Source: Streptomyces sp. ISL-87
GTDB taxonomy: Bacteria > Actinomycetota > Actinomycetes > Streptomycetales > Streptomycetaceae
Assembly: GCF_018614095.1 (NCBI RefSeq)
Contig: NZ_JAGGOY010000026.1
Span: 1 to 34,316 of the forward strand
DNA length: 34,316 nt
Direction: 5' to 3'
Shown: positions 27,101-34,299 of the stretch, one piece after another
Layout of the letters: the number at the start of each line of letters is the position of its first letter
Position numbering within the stretch: position 1 is the first letter of the stretch
Notes under the pieces: model-generated
What the model saw: only the letters and a program-made list of their open reading frames with translations
What the model was told of the DNA's origin: nothing
The model's database searches: none
Program-made: the position numbers and the translations under genes

Positions 27101-28482
27101 ACCTCGACTACGGATTCCTGGACCTGGAGTACGACATCGCGGCCGAGCCGCAGATCGGCGGCTACGAGGCGTCCCGGTGGCTCGCCTTCTACCCGCCGCT
27201 GACCGGCGACGCCAAGCCCCCGGCGCTGCGGACCGCGCTCGGACGCGCCGACGTGCCGGTGCCGCTGCGCGCGTACCCGGGAGCGCCCGTACTGCTCGGG
27301 CAGACAGCCGGCGCGACGTTCGCGCAGGAGCCGCCGACACTCGCCGGCGCGCCGCTGTGGACGTACGCCGTCAGCTACGCGCACGAGCACGCGGCGCAGG
27401 ACGAAGTGCGCGTGACCGTGGCCTTCAACGTCACCGTCGGGGCCGGGCCCGCCGACGCGGGCACCGACGACGTCGTGAGCGCGCTGGCCCGCTACGTCTC
27501 GGTCGCCGACGGCCTGTGGTCACTGCTCGCCGGATACGTCTCGGACTCGGGCGACGGCGCGGCGCGCGCCAACGCCGCGAGGACCTTCGGCGACCTCGTC
27601 CGCCTTGTCGCCGATGCGTGGGACCGCAGGTGGCCCGCCGCCGAGCCGGCTGCCGCCCCTGCGACCGTCGAGCCGCCCGCGGTGACGCCCGGTCCCGACC
27701 CCGTCGAGGTCACCCTTGGCGTGCGCGTCGGTTACACCGTCGAGGACGGCGTCACGTACCTCGCCGCCCTCGAGCTCACCCCGGTGACGGCGTCGCCCGG
27801 CCCTGGCGGCGCGTGGCCCGAGGCCGCCTACGTCGACGCCGCGGGCACCACCGTTTCGCTCGTCCCCGACGCACCGGTCGGCGGCTCGCGGACGTACCGG
27901 TTCGACCCGCCGTTGCCCGCAACCGGGTGGCCGCAGTTTCGGCTGTGCTGGCCGGGGCTGCACGTCATGGCGTACCAGAACGCCCGCGCCACCCTCACCG
28001 TCCGCCGCAACACGAGCCTGGTCCCCGACGGGCCGCCTGCCGACGAGCAGTTCGTGTTCCGCACCGCCCCGGCCGTCGCACCCGATGTCGTGACGCCGTT
28101 GAACATCTGGGACGGACCGGTCGACCTCACCGGGCTGGGACCGCTCGACGACGCACTCACCGCAGCATTCACCACACTCGCCGGCGGGTCCACCGACGCC
28201 GGCGCCGCGGTGGGCGTCGGCTATGGCTTCCAGATCCTTCCCGGAATCGACGGGTCGTCGGGCCTCGTGAGCCGGCTGCCGATCGCGCTGGCCCATGTCG
28301 TCATGGATCGGTCGACCGGCGCGGCAGTCGGGCAGGTCGCGACCGACTGGCTCAGGGAAAACGACCCGCCCGCCACCCGCGCGCGCCTGTTCACGTTCTC
28401 GCTCACGCTGTTCTCGCAGCTCGATCCGAACGCCGTACAGCCGCTGCTGACGATGCCGCAGCTCATCCACCGCATCCTGTAG
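24130..28482 (+). CDS. Large LysM-repeat protein of unknown function (three compensating +1 shifts)
   Basis: The frame from the ATG at 24130 (AAGGA upstream) is open for 1450 codons. Codons about 179-385 are wrong-frame: the true reading moves +1 at the G run 24660-24666, again at 25151-25160, and again at 25287-25288 where it returns. Corrected, the protein has about 1449 residues. It has Fn3-like beta domains up to about residue 340, then five or six LysM-like units. The clearest is VPPGQTLHELADRYACPPAL with AANAGHRL and a closing VTVP at about 25370-25500, and a corrected one starts HYIAVEGDTL. A long C-terminal region of about 750 residues without a known domain follows. There is no signal peptide or membrane helix. 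LysM modules bind N-acetylglucosamine polymers; the function here is unknown. Confidence 0.7.
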   Translation: MAPALRVEALPSAAAAYGRDVRTREETVVTPLDVVLTGVEYVPGDPWFLRLRWQAGDGTPAPAVRERGGTGAPSNFPYATQLFSSAVPEDRYAVGKAVPAGDTSGTWDQGRAGYMLKPGSQYWIAVVGNPPSMASNTVAVLWQPPSIVSVTCDGTALDVAWAPGGAGATGAVATLAAGGRRGVARLRGSGRAVSRRGGVALRRGRRAAHARTRHAHAHAASDRDRHARRLHRARHGRHGVHAPARRPGDGLRLGQRHDRSQLRRRGRTGGQHRPSIRGHPPRRPRTPGRANARHRHTGRRQRRAQRGDTMRAERLAARARRRRGRPGRNGSGVGAVSAPGRRAARSPPRTPPAPASSTPPPCSPPGTTSPSKATHSPPTPPARPEPMLADANGGTDDLFEAGTLLYVGDFAGVTVPPGQTLHELADRYACPPALLLAANAGHRLADAVLPGCVTVPETARVPYTLRPDDTLDALGPAFGTTGLGLGSLNAAMPGVLAAYRTVSVDTPAGPVATETTVDDTLDAVWHRLAAQGEVTFGQTVAAVASDASYLADGALLVCGPAVLAGTGTAVTPAEAAAAYGLDPAAFAQANAGVTGLVADGVALTAAGVTVTTGAHDSLNTVLTRFATAGAALTSADLVAALADVAFLRRGARALLPQARVSVTAVLPAELPLANTTVPFPLTVALRLARPDVLVDPVFRTAYGSGAAECADAPVPPHVTHSGERGKESLTLAEFETSFREAFPLLRLATGRAPDGGTDLSVVAFTAGGITDVQVAPGLTWQDRDGIVRTMPRVFALRPLSKELVSRSGVPVHDLGPDGNLAPDATPTDFDSVDAEVWARRLLADVDLFLTAAYATAVHADPATGDALARVLAAKRTLSRAVARGLWPVLDVADRHAVPAQAAAVARLADELSVNLSRAYDAAALVQYDATVEPPANTVGGRPARLYGTLATPPGASYTLSSAKTDLSAASSYVGFLLRLPDPRWQAYVPVDLDYGFLDLEYDIAAEPQIGGYEASRWLAFYPPLTGDAKPPALRTALGRADVPVPLRAYPGAPVLLGQTAGATFAQEPPTLAGAPLWTYAVSYAHEHAAQDEVRVTVAFNVTVGAGPADAGTDDVVSALARYVSVADGLWSLLAGYVSDSGDGAARANAARTFGDLVRLVADAWDRRWPAAEPAAAPATVEPPAVTPGPDPVEVTLGVRVGYTVEDGVTYLAALELTPVTASPGPGGAWPEAAYVDAAGTTVSLVPDAPVGGSRTYRFDPPLPATGWPQFRLCWPGLHVMAYQNARATLTVRRNTSLVPDGPPADEQFVFRTAPAVAPDVVTPLNIWDGPVDLTGLGPLDDALTAAFTTLAGGSTDAGAAVGVGYGFQILPGIDGSSGLVSRLPIALAHVVMDRSTGAAVGQVATDWLRENDPPATRARLFTFSLTLFSQLDPNAVQPLLTMPQLIHRIL

Positions 28483-28580
28483 CAGGTGGATCTCCCTCCC
28501 GTACGGCGCGGGCGCGGGTTCTGGACGGTGTCCAGCTCACCCGGTGCCGGGGCGCCGATCGGCGCGACCGGAAGTGAGCG

Positions 28581-28620
28581 GGCGGCGCAATTCCCCACGC
28601 ACCCCTGGGAATTCTCCGCC
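28581..28620 (+). terminator. Hairpin after the LysM gene
   Basis: AATTCCC (28589-28595) pairs with GGGAATT (28607-28613) around an 11-nt loop, and outer GCGG/CCGC bases can add to the stem. It lies about 100 bases past the stop. A 14-bp GC palindrome at 28552-28565 lies just before it and may act with it. Confidence 0.5.
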
Positions 28621-28871
28621 TGAGGCTGGTCGTCATGACGATGTCCATGTGCGGTAGCGGAGCCTTCGCCCTCTGGGCTGGGTCTGGAGAAAGTCAGCCG
28701 GTCAGCTCCCCCCACGGGATTGCGGGAGAGACGATGCCCTACAGCACGTCGAGCAGGGCGTTGTCCTCCCACTGGTCGACGACCACCAGGTAGCCGGCCA
28801 GGACTTTGGGGAGAGGTGCCCAGCCGCCTGTTCAGCGATGACGATCTGGTCGTGGCCCATAGGGAGCCATC
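28621..28871. other. Intergenic stretch, one possible gene remnant
   Basis: On the minus strand GYLVVVDQWEDNALLDVL ends at a TAG near 28740 and reads like the tail of a protein, but no family is recognised and its upstream frame is broken. Nothing else is supported between the LysM terminator and the IS remnant. Confidence 0.3.
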
Positions 28872-29063
28872 TCATTTGGCGAGTCTGCGGTAACAGATGA
28901 GGGTGCAGGCGATGCTGGTGAAGGCGAGGAAGTGCTCGGCCTTGCGTTCGTAGCGGCGGTGGAGGCGGCGGCAGCCGGCGAGCCAGGCCATGGTGCGTTC
29001 GATGGTCCAGCGGTGTCGACCCAGACGCTTGAAGACTCGACGCCTCGGCGGGCGATGCGGTGC
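28872..29063 (-). pseudogene. IS5-family transposase, C-terminal fragment
   Basis: About 62 residues: HRIARRGVESS, then after a -1 shift near 29028 KRLGRHRWTIERTMAWLAG, followed by RRLHRRYERKAEHFLAFTSI and the terminal RLAK. This is the conserved end of IS5-type (IS427/ISL2 group) DDE transposases, where the ERT(M/I)xWL segment carries the catalytic Glu. The rest is gone. It abuts the ISL3 fragment at 29064 with no space between. Confidence 0.8.
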
Positions 29064-29416
29064 TCGAGCCGTCCCGAAGCCCTGTCCGAGACCGAACAGC
29101 TCTGCCTCAAGGCCGTTCTGGCGCAATGCCCGGAGCTCGAAGCTCTGACCGGGCACGTTAGGTCCTTCGCCGAGATGATGACCCAACGCCAAGGCGAACG
29201 GCTTCCGCAGTGGATCGAAGCCGTTCGCTGCGACGACCTGCCCAGCCTCCACGCCCTCGCCGCCGGTATTGAACGCGACAGGGACGCTGTCACCGCTGGC
29301 CTCACCTGGAGTTGCGGAGTTGTCGAAGGACACGTCAACCGCATCAAGATGGTCAAGCGCCAGATGTTCGGCCGAGCCTGCTTCGCACTCCTGCGAAGCG
29401 AGTCCTGCTCGCCTGA
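29064..29416 (+). pseudogene. ISL3-family transposase, C-terminal fragment
   Basis: About 117 residues from SRPEALSETEQLCLKAVLAQ through the AEMMTQRQGERLPQW block to GVVEGHVNRIKMVKRQMFGR, the ISL3 C-terminal signature containing the catalytic Glu. The expected ending LLRKRVLLA is reached only with a -1 correction near 29397, giving a TGA at 29414-29416. Without it the frame runs on to 29501. The N-terminal zinc-finger and HTH part is missing. It is not functional. Confidence 0.82.
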
Positions 29417-29418
29417 TG

Positions 29419-29646
29419 TTATCCATCTAATGCGGGGCGACGCAGCACGTCAGTCGGCTCCCAATCACTCTTCCAAAAGACTTCAAGCCCGTGCTCGTTG
29501 ATGAACTGCCGCTCCACCTCGTGGATGGGGTACGTCCCTTGGATGTTGATCACGTCGTGACCCTTGTGTCCCGGAACGCCAACGTCGATGCCCAGGTAGT
29601 CGTCTCTTTCGAGGACCATCGGCGCGAACGCGCAGAATGCCGTCAT
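29419..29646 (-). CDS. Hypothetical protein, probably a 3' gene fragment
   Basis: A 75-aa reading begins MTAFCAFAPMVLERDDYLGI and continues DVINIQGTYPIHEVERQFIN to WKSDWEPTDVLRRPALDG. Composition and the mixed charged/aromatic pattern look like real protein. I do not recognise the family. The ATG at 29646 has GGAG directly against it, too close for a normal RBS. The upstream frame is SARP remnant sequence, so this may be the C-terminal part of a broken gene. Its end touches the ISL3 fragment. Confidence 0.4.
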   Translation of the reverse strand: MTAFCAFAPMVLERDDYLGIDVGVPGHKGHDVINIQGTYPIHEVERQFINEHGLEVFWKSDWEPTDVLRRPALDG

Positions 29647-29665
29647 CTCCGACTCAGTGCGCTGA

Positions 29666-29826
29666 TCAGGTCGCCGGCCGGCGTGCGGGGAGCCGGCCGG
29701 GTTCGAGGGCACGGCGCAGGTTCGGCATGTAGGCGTGCAGTGAGGCCGCCACCTTCTCCGGCCTCCCAGGTGGACCGGCCTGCCGTCGACGGCAGCACCG
29801 AGCGGTCCCAGGACCTGAACCCAGAG
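29666..29826 (-). pseudogene. SARP-family transcriptional regulator remnant
   Basis: WVQVLGPLGAAVDGRPVHLGG is the standard start of the OmpR-like DNA-binding domain of Streptomyces antibiotic regulatory proteins. It is followed, after an internal deletion and frame change near 29761, by PEKVAASLHAYMPNLRRALEPGR, the segment at the end of that domain. The recognition helix and the BTAD and later domains are absent. It is a degraded copy, with no role expected. Confidence 0.65.
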
Positions 29827-30048
29827 CAGGGGCGCCAATCCACAGCGCCGCCGGGGCCCGTTGAGGCTCACCGGCAGCCGTCCGGCCACCGGGATCACGC
29901 GCTGATTTCTTAGCATCAGAGGCCAACAATTCGCCCGGTCGCCGCCAGGACGACTACAAAGGACCGGACCGGACCGAACCCGGCGACGGGGATGATGCAC
30001 CCGTCGACGATCGGAATGATGTCGAAGGCGGTGGATGCGCGTGCGTGA

Positions 30049-30711
30049 GTGCAGCAGGATCGAACCGACTGCGGTCAGATTACTTCCGAGAAGTCCGAGT
30101 TCCGGCTCCCTCCCCTGATGCGGGCGGCCATGCTGAAACCTATGTCGTTTTCCCCGGCGCACGCATCGGTGGACGAGTATCGGCTCCTGACGTCGACCAT
30201 CCGGTCGAGGGCGGAAGATGCTCAGGGCTGTTTCAGCCGGGCCGGGCGCGGGGAGGGGGGAATGCCTTACCTCCCCCTGCGTATTCAGCTGCGAGGTTTG
30301 TTCATCGAGCTCTACATCGAGCTCCGCCTGCAGAATGCGGGCCTTCGCATTGTCGGATTCCGCAACACCTTTGAGAACGGACAGGCCCCGCCGGAAGCGT
30401 ACGTCCGCCACGTGCGGGACTCGATCGCGCCACCGGGAATCCGCCGAACGCAAGCCCTGCCGTTCGGCGGAGGGCGCTCCGACCTGGAGACGGCCGCCGC
30501 CGTGCGGCGTTCGGGGATCTTCCTGGGGCGCCGGCCCTTGGGCAACGCGGTTATTTGGCTGCATCGGAACCTCGATCCGAAGTGCACCGCACACGGAATG
30601 CTCGTGCTGTCGGAAATGCTCTGCGAGGCCGCCCGATTCCCTGCCCTGGCCGATGCGATGTCACGCATCTGGATGACCGGCGGACGACTGTCGGCCGCAG
30701 CAGTCGCCTGA
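30049..30711 (+). CDS. Ribosome-inactivating-protein-like (rRNA N-glycosidase fold)
   Basis: A 220-aa protein with RIP features in order: EYRLLTSTIRSRAED (first helix, about 43-57), LPLRIQLRGLFIELYIELRLQN then IVGFR (central sheet, 75-105), LPFGGGRSDLETAA (138-150), and LCEAARFPALADAMSRIW (191-208). The last contains the EAARF active-site motif; E193 and R196 match the catalytic pair of ricin-type toxins, and W208 the conserved Trp. The two substrate-stacking tyrosines are not seen (the NAYVVG and GNY equivalents read NAGLRIVG and GGR), so activity is uncertain. No signal peptide is seen. The GTG at 30049 or in-frame ATGs at 30118-30142 are possible starts. RIPs depurinate the sarcin/ricin loop; bacterial examples are few. 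Confidence 0.7.
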   Translation: MQQDRTDCGQITSEKSEFRLPPLMRAAMLKPMSFSPAHASVDEYRLLTSTIRSRAEDAQGCFSRAGRGEGGMPYLPLRIQLRGLFIELYIELRLQNAGLRIVGFRNTFENGQAPPEAYVRHVRDSIAPPGIRRTQALPFGGGRSDLETAAAVRRSGIFLGRRPLGNAVIWLHRNLDPKCTAHGMLVLSEMLCEAARFPALADAMSRIWMTGGRLSAAAVA

Positions 30712-30838
30712 ACTTTACATAGGCACCCATCCACAGGCGTTGGGGCACCGAAGAAGGAGCGAGACCCTCTCCAGGAGCTCGTTTCAACCCCGTACGATCT
30801 GCGATTCCCGTCCTGGGGATCCACGAACAGGAGCGAAT

Positions 30839-31663
30839 GTGATAGTCAAGTGCGCCGGTCGCCTCGTGGTTCTCGCCGCCGTACCCGCCGCCGTGTTCCT
30901 GACCCTCGGTCTTTCCGGACCAGCTCTCGCGGAGAGCGGAAAGACGTACCAGATCGACCTGGCGCAGCTGAACGCATCAGGCTCCAGCGGTACGGTCATG
31001 CTCAGCCTCAAGGGCAGCCAGCTCACCGTGCAAATCGAGTCCGAGGGCATGGTGCCCGGACAGCCGTCGGCCCAGCATCTGCACGGCTCGACGAAGGGGC
31101 ACGACTTCCACTGCCCGGACGCCACCGACGACACCGACGGCGACGGGGTCCTCAGCAACACCGAGGCCACGCATGACTACGGTGACATCAACATCTCACT
31201 CACCACGGCCGGGGACACCAAGGCCACCAGCGGTCTCGCCGTGGAGCGCATGCCCGTCGCCGACAAGCAGGGCAAGGTCTCCTACAAGCGGACGATCGCC
31301 GTTGGCCAGGATGTGGTCGACCACATCAAGGACCTGCACGTCGTGCAGCACGGCATCGACCGCAACAAGAACGACAAGTACGACTTCGGGGGGGCCGGCA
31401 AGAGTGAGCTCGACCCGAAGCTGCCCCAGGAGGCCACGGCTCCGACCAACTGCGGAGAGGTCAAGGGCGCGGCCGTGGGTTCCGTTCCGGTCGGCGGCAT
31501 CGAGACCGGCGGCGGTTCTCCGCAGCGCGCGGCGGTGCCGGTGACGTTGCGCGACGGTGCGGCGATCACCGTACTCGCGGTGGTGGCCGGTGCGGTGGCC
31601 GTCGCGCGGAAGCGGGCCGCCGCCGTGCCCGTCCGCAGGGAGACTGCCGGGGGCTGCGCGTGA
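30839..31663 (+). CDS. Secreted CHRD-like protein, probable sortase substrate
   Basis: A 274-aa exported protein. The signal peptide (VIVKCAGRLVVLAAVPAAVF, cleavage after ALA near 31) is followed by a CHRD-like beta domain. It has TYQIDLAQLNASGSSGTVML, then an AQHLHGSTKG His cluster and a DDTDGDGVLSN acidic, calcium-type stretch. The C-terminus has VPVGGIETGGG, a hydrophobic helix and an ARKR stop-transfer, the architecture of a cell-wall anchored protein but without LPXTG. The GTG at 30839 is chosen for AGGAG 7 nt upstream. The stop overlaps the sortase start by 4 nt (GTGA), so substrate and enzyme are coupled. The in-frame ATG at 30740 would hide the signal peptide and is rejected. Confidence 0.8.
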   Translation: MIVKCAGRLVVLAAVPAAVFLTLGLSGPALAESGKTYQIDLAQLNASGSSGTVMLSLKGSQLTVQIESEGMVPGQPSAQHLHGSTKGHDFHCPDATDDTDGDGVLSNTEATHDYGDINISLTTAGDTKATSGLAVERMPVADKQGKVSYKRTIAVGQDVVDHIKDLHVVQHGIDRNKNDKYDFGGAGKSELDPKLPQEATAPTNCGEVKGAAVGSVPVGGIETGGGSPQRAAVPVTLRDGAAITVLAVVAGAVAVARKRAAAVPVRRETAGGCA

Positions 31664-32412
31664 AGCCGGCCCCCGCGCTCTCCGCAACCGCCGTGTCCAT
31701 CACACGGCCCCACCGCCGCACCGCAGGCCCCTTGGCGGCCGCGGCCCTCGCCGGGCTGCTCCTCGCGGGGTGCGCCGGCCAGAACGCGGTGAAGCCCCCC
31801 GCCCCAGAGGGGCAAGCTCTCCAGGGCGGGGCACCGGGCGCCGCCGGTGCCGCTCCCACCGGGAAGCTGCCCGCCGGTGGTGACTCCGCGTCACCCGCAG
31901 ACGGATCACAGAGCGGTACGGGCACGGGTGCGGGTGCGGGCCGGGCCGAGCCCGCCCTCGCCCGGTCGGAGCCGCAGAAGATCACGATCCCCTCCCTCGG
32001 CCTGTCCAGCTCCCTGGAGACGCTGCGGCAGAACCCGGACGGCACCATGCAGACCCCGAAGGACCCCGCGCTCGCGGGCTGGTACGAGCCGGGGCCGACA
32101 CCCGGCTCCCAGGGACCGGCCGTGATTGCCGGGCATGTCACGTGGAACGGAGCATCCGCCGTGTTCGAGAAGTTGAAGACGATGAAGGCCGGTGACACCA
32201 TCAAGGTGAACCGGCGGGACGGCAAGACGGTCATGTTCACGGTGGACCGGGTCGCCGAGTACCCGAAGGCCGAGTTCCCCACGCTGGAGGTCTACAAGAA
32301 CCTCGATCACGCGGGCCTTCGCCTGGTCACCTGCGGCGGCAACTTCGACCCCAAGAAGCACTACTACGACAGCAACGTGGTGGTGTTCGCCCGCATGACG
32401 GGCGCCGCGTAG
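31660..32412 (+). CDS. Class F sortase
   Basis: A 250-aa membrane-bound transpeptidase. The N-terminal hydrophobic segment ends in LLLAGCAG (31-40), which fits either a lipoprotein signal or an anchor. A Pro/Gly/Ala-rich linker runs to about 105. The sortase barrel begins at ITIPSLGLSSSLE. Catalytic residues are H159 in AGHVTWNG, C225 in LRLVTCGG, and R245 in VVVFARM. Class F sortases of actinobacteria attach surface proteins to the wall. Its overlap with the CHRD-like gene indicates a dedicated substrate. A terminator hairpin follows at 32442. Confidence 0.92.
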   Translation: MKPAPALSATAVSITRPHRRTAGPLAAAALAGLLLAGCAGQNAVKPPAPEGQALQGGAPGAAGAAPTGKLPAGGDSASPADGSQSGTGTGAGAGRAEPALARSEPQKITIPSLGLSSSLETLRQNPDGTMQTPKDPALAGWYEPGPTPGSQGPAVIAGHVTWNGASAVFEKLKTMKAGDTIKVNRRDGKTVMFTVDRVAEYPKAEFPTLEVYKNLDHAGLRLVTCGGNFDPKKHYYDSNVVVFARMTGAA

Positions 32413-32441
32413 CCAGGACGGCGGGGCGGCCGGGAAGGCGT

Positions 32442-32473
32442 CCGTCAGCCACAGGGCCCACTGCGGCTGACGG
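32442..32473 (+). terminator. Terminator of the CHRD/sortase operon
   Basis: A perfect 9-bp stem (CCGTCAGCC 32442-32450 with GGCTGACGG 32465-32473) lies 30 bases after the sortase stop. The loop contains gggccc. No U run follows. Confidence 0.65.
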
Positions 32474-32520
32474 GCCCCGCTGCCCTCCTCGCGGACACGC
32501 CGGTGGCCACATCCCGACGA

Positions 32521-33330
32521 TCACTTCCTTCTCTGAGCTCGGGCCGGTGCAGGCCTGGCAGGGCGAGGATCCGCTCCCACCGGGGCTGAGCCTCGCCACC
32601 GAGGGCGGGGGACACGCTCGACGTCCCGGACAGCGCGGTGAACCTGACCGTCTTCGAGGCCGAGGTGACCCGGGCCCGCGCAGAGGACTTTGGCGCTGCT
32701 GGCGGCGGCTCGTCGAGCCATGGCGCTGGCGCCCTCGTGATACCCGCCCCGCTCGTGCGGCAGCGCCAGGTGGGCCCTGGCCGTGGAGTCGCCCAGGTGA
32801 GCGGCCTTTCGGTAGAAGTCCTCCGCGGTTTTGATGTCCGTGGCCCGTTCCCTGAGCTGTCCCAGGCGAGTCAGCGCGGCTGCGTTTCCAAGATCGGCTG
32901 CCCGGTGTTGGAGATGGTGGGCCGGGCGGGCGGAGTCGGCTTCGGGTTGGTTCGGCCGTGTTGTTCGAGGTAGTCGGCGAGGCGGAACATGGGCCCGGCC
33001 CATGGAGTTGCCGGCTTCGGGGTGGCAGGCGACGAGCCTGGTGGGCGGAGTTCCGGTCGGGGAGCAGCTCGGCGCAGGGGCGGCCTGGCGGCCGTGGACG
33101 GGTTTGGCGAGCTCTGCGTAGGCGGCCTCGGCCCAGTCGTCGGTGAGTTCGTTGTAGTCGGTGTCAGCGAGGTAGTCCATGGCGGCGTCGGTGAGGAAGG
33201 TTTGAGGGAGGTGGAGGCCGACGTCGACGCGGCGTGCGTCCATGGCCGCTTCGAGCAGTGCCCGGGCGGCTTGGCTGCATGTTCGTAGGTGTGCAGAAGC
33301 GCGGGGGCTCCGGCCAGGTCCTGTGTCACA
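32521..33330 (-). pseudogene. Sel1/TPR-like regulatory ATPase remnant
   Basis: Pieces in two frames on the minus strand match the C-terminal part of large Streptomyces NTPase/repeat proteins. These are APALLHTYEHA, then AARALLEAAMDARRVDVGLH and YLADTDYNELTDDWAEAAYA, FRLADYLEQHGR, and a repeat AADLGNAAALTRLGQLRE followed by AEDFYRKAAHLGDSTARAHL (Sel1-like). At least three frame changes are needed to join them. The N-terminal ATPase is absent, cut by the IS at 33387. It is a broken gene. Confidence 0.6.
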
Positions 33331-33386
33331 CGCCCGTGGCCCGATGCTCTGACCAGGCCAGATAGCGAAACGCTGCTGGAGTACTC

Positions 33387-34299
33387 GACGAGTCTTTCCG
33401 AATGCCTGCGGGCGTAAAGGGAGGGTGTCCATGATCGTTTGTGACGACGAACCTGGACACCCTCGTGACCGCAATGTACGTGAAGATCGACGACGAGTGG
33501 GCCGGTATCGCGCGCCTGCCGGGCCGGCCTCCACAGCGAGGCCCGATGGCTACGGCACGCCCGCAAGCACTACCGCCATCTGTTCCCCTTCATCCCGCAG
33601 GGTCCGGGCTACAACAAGCGGTTGCGGGCCTCTTTGCCGCAGATCAAGCGGGTCATACGGATGCTTGCGCGGGATACGGACTTCTGGTGGGACACCGTGT
33701 GGATCGCCGACTCGACCCCCGTGCCATGCGGGATGTCCCGTCCCAAGGTCAAGCGTTCCGAGCTGGCTGGTTGGGCCAACTACGGCTACTGCGCGTCGCA
33801 TTCCCGGTTCTACTGGGGGTTGCGGCTGTATCTGGTGTGCACGCCCTCAGGGATGCCGGTCCTGTGGGCTCTGGCAGATCCGAAGCTCGGAGAGCGGGAG
33901 GTGCTGGCCGCGATGCTGGAGATCGACGCCGTCCTGGTGGCCGAGCGGCCGGGGCTCCTGCTGATCACCGACAAGGGATTCGCATCCAAGCCGTTCGAGC
34001 AGTCACTGTCCGAACAGGGCGTCACCCTGTTGCGGCCGTCGCTCAAGAAGGAAGCCCTGCGGCCTGGCGAGCCGATGCTCAAGAAGGTCCGCCAGCTCAT
34101 CGAATCGGTCAACGACACCCTCAAAGGCCAGCTTGACCTCGAACAACACGGTGGACGCACCCCTGAAGGCGTCGGGGTCCGAGTCGCGCAGCGCATCCTC
34201 GCGATGACCGCGGCCATCTGGCACAACCATCAGACCGGACAGGCGGTCAGCCGTTCACTGACCGCCTACGACCACTGACCGTATTCGGAAAGACTCGTC
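33387..34299 (+). mobile_element. IS982-type insertion sequence with 17-bp terminal repeats
   Basis: Perfect inverted repeats gacgagtctttccgaat (33387-33403) and attcggaaagactcgtc (34283-34299) enclose one transposase gene; total length 913 bp. No target duplication is obvious in the flanks. The right repeat is followed without a gap by the terminal sequence of another IS (34300-34316). The transposase has an internal deletion, so the copy is immobile by itself. Confidence 0.85.
33441..34278 (+). pseudogene. IS982-family transposase with internal deletion
   Basis: The GTG at 33441 starts MTTNLDTLVTAMYVKIDDEW, the usual IS982-family N-terminus. At about 33533, after GRPP, about 20 residues are missing. 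Sequence resumes out of frame at HSEARWLRHARKHYRHLF and runs to the stop at 34278. The remainder is complete: DSTPVPCGMSR, GYCASHSRFYWGLRL, LLITDKGFAS, IESVNDTLKGQLDLEQH and SLTAYDH, including the DDE residues. The missing segment lies before the catalytic core, but the frame break abolishes a full product. An internal start at 33622 would give a 218-aa partial protein. Confidence 0.85.

Noticed and set aside
28552..28565. 14-bp GC palindrome as an operator
   Set aside because: GC palindromes of this length are common in such DNA and it lies after a stop codon, so a role in termination is at least as likely.
26253..28577. 774-codon plus-strand ORF inside the LysM gene
   Set aside because: Arg/Ala/Pro-rich +1-frame shadow of the real frame; the corrected LysM reading is clearly protein-like.
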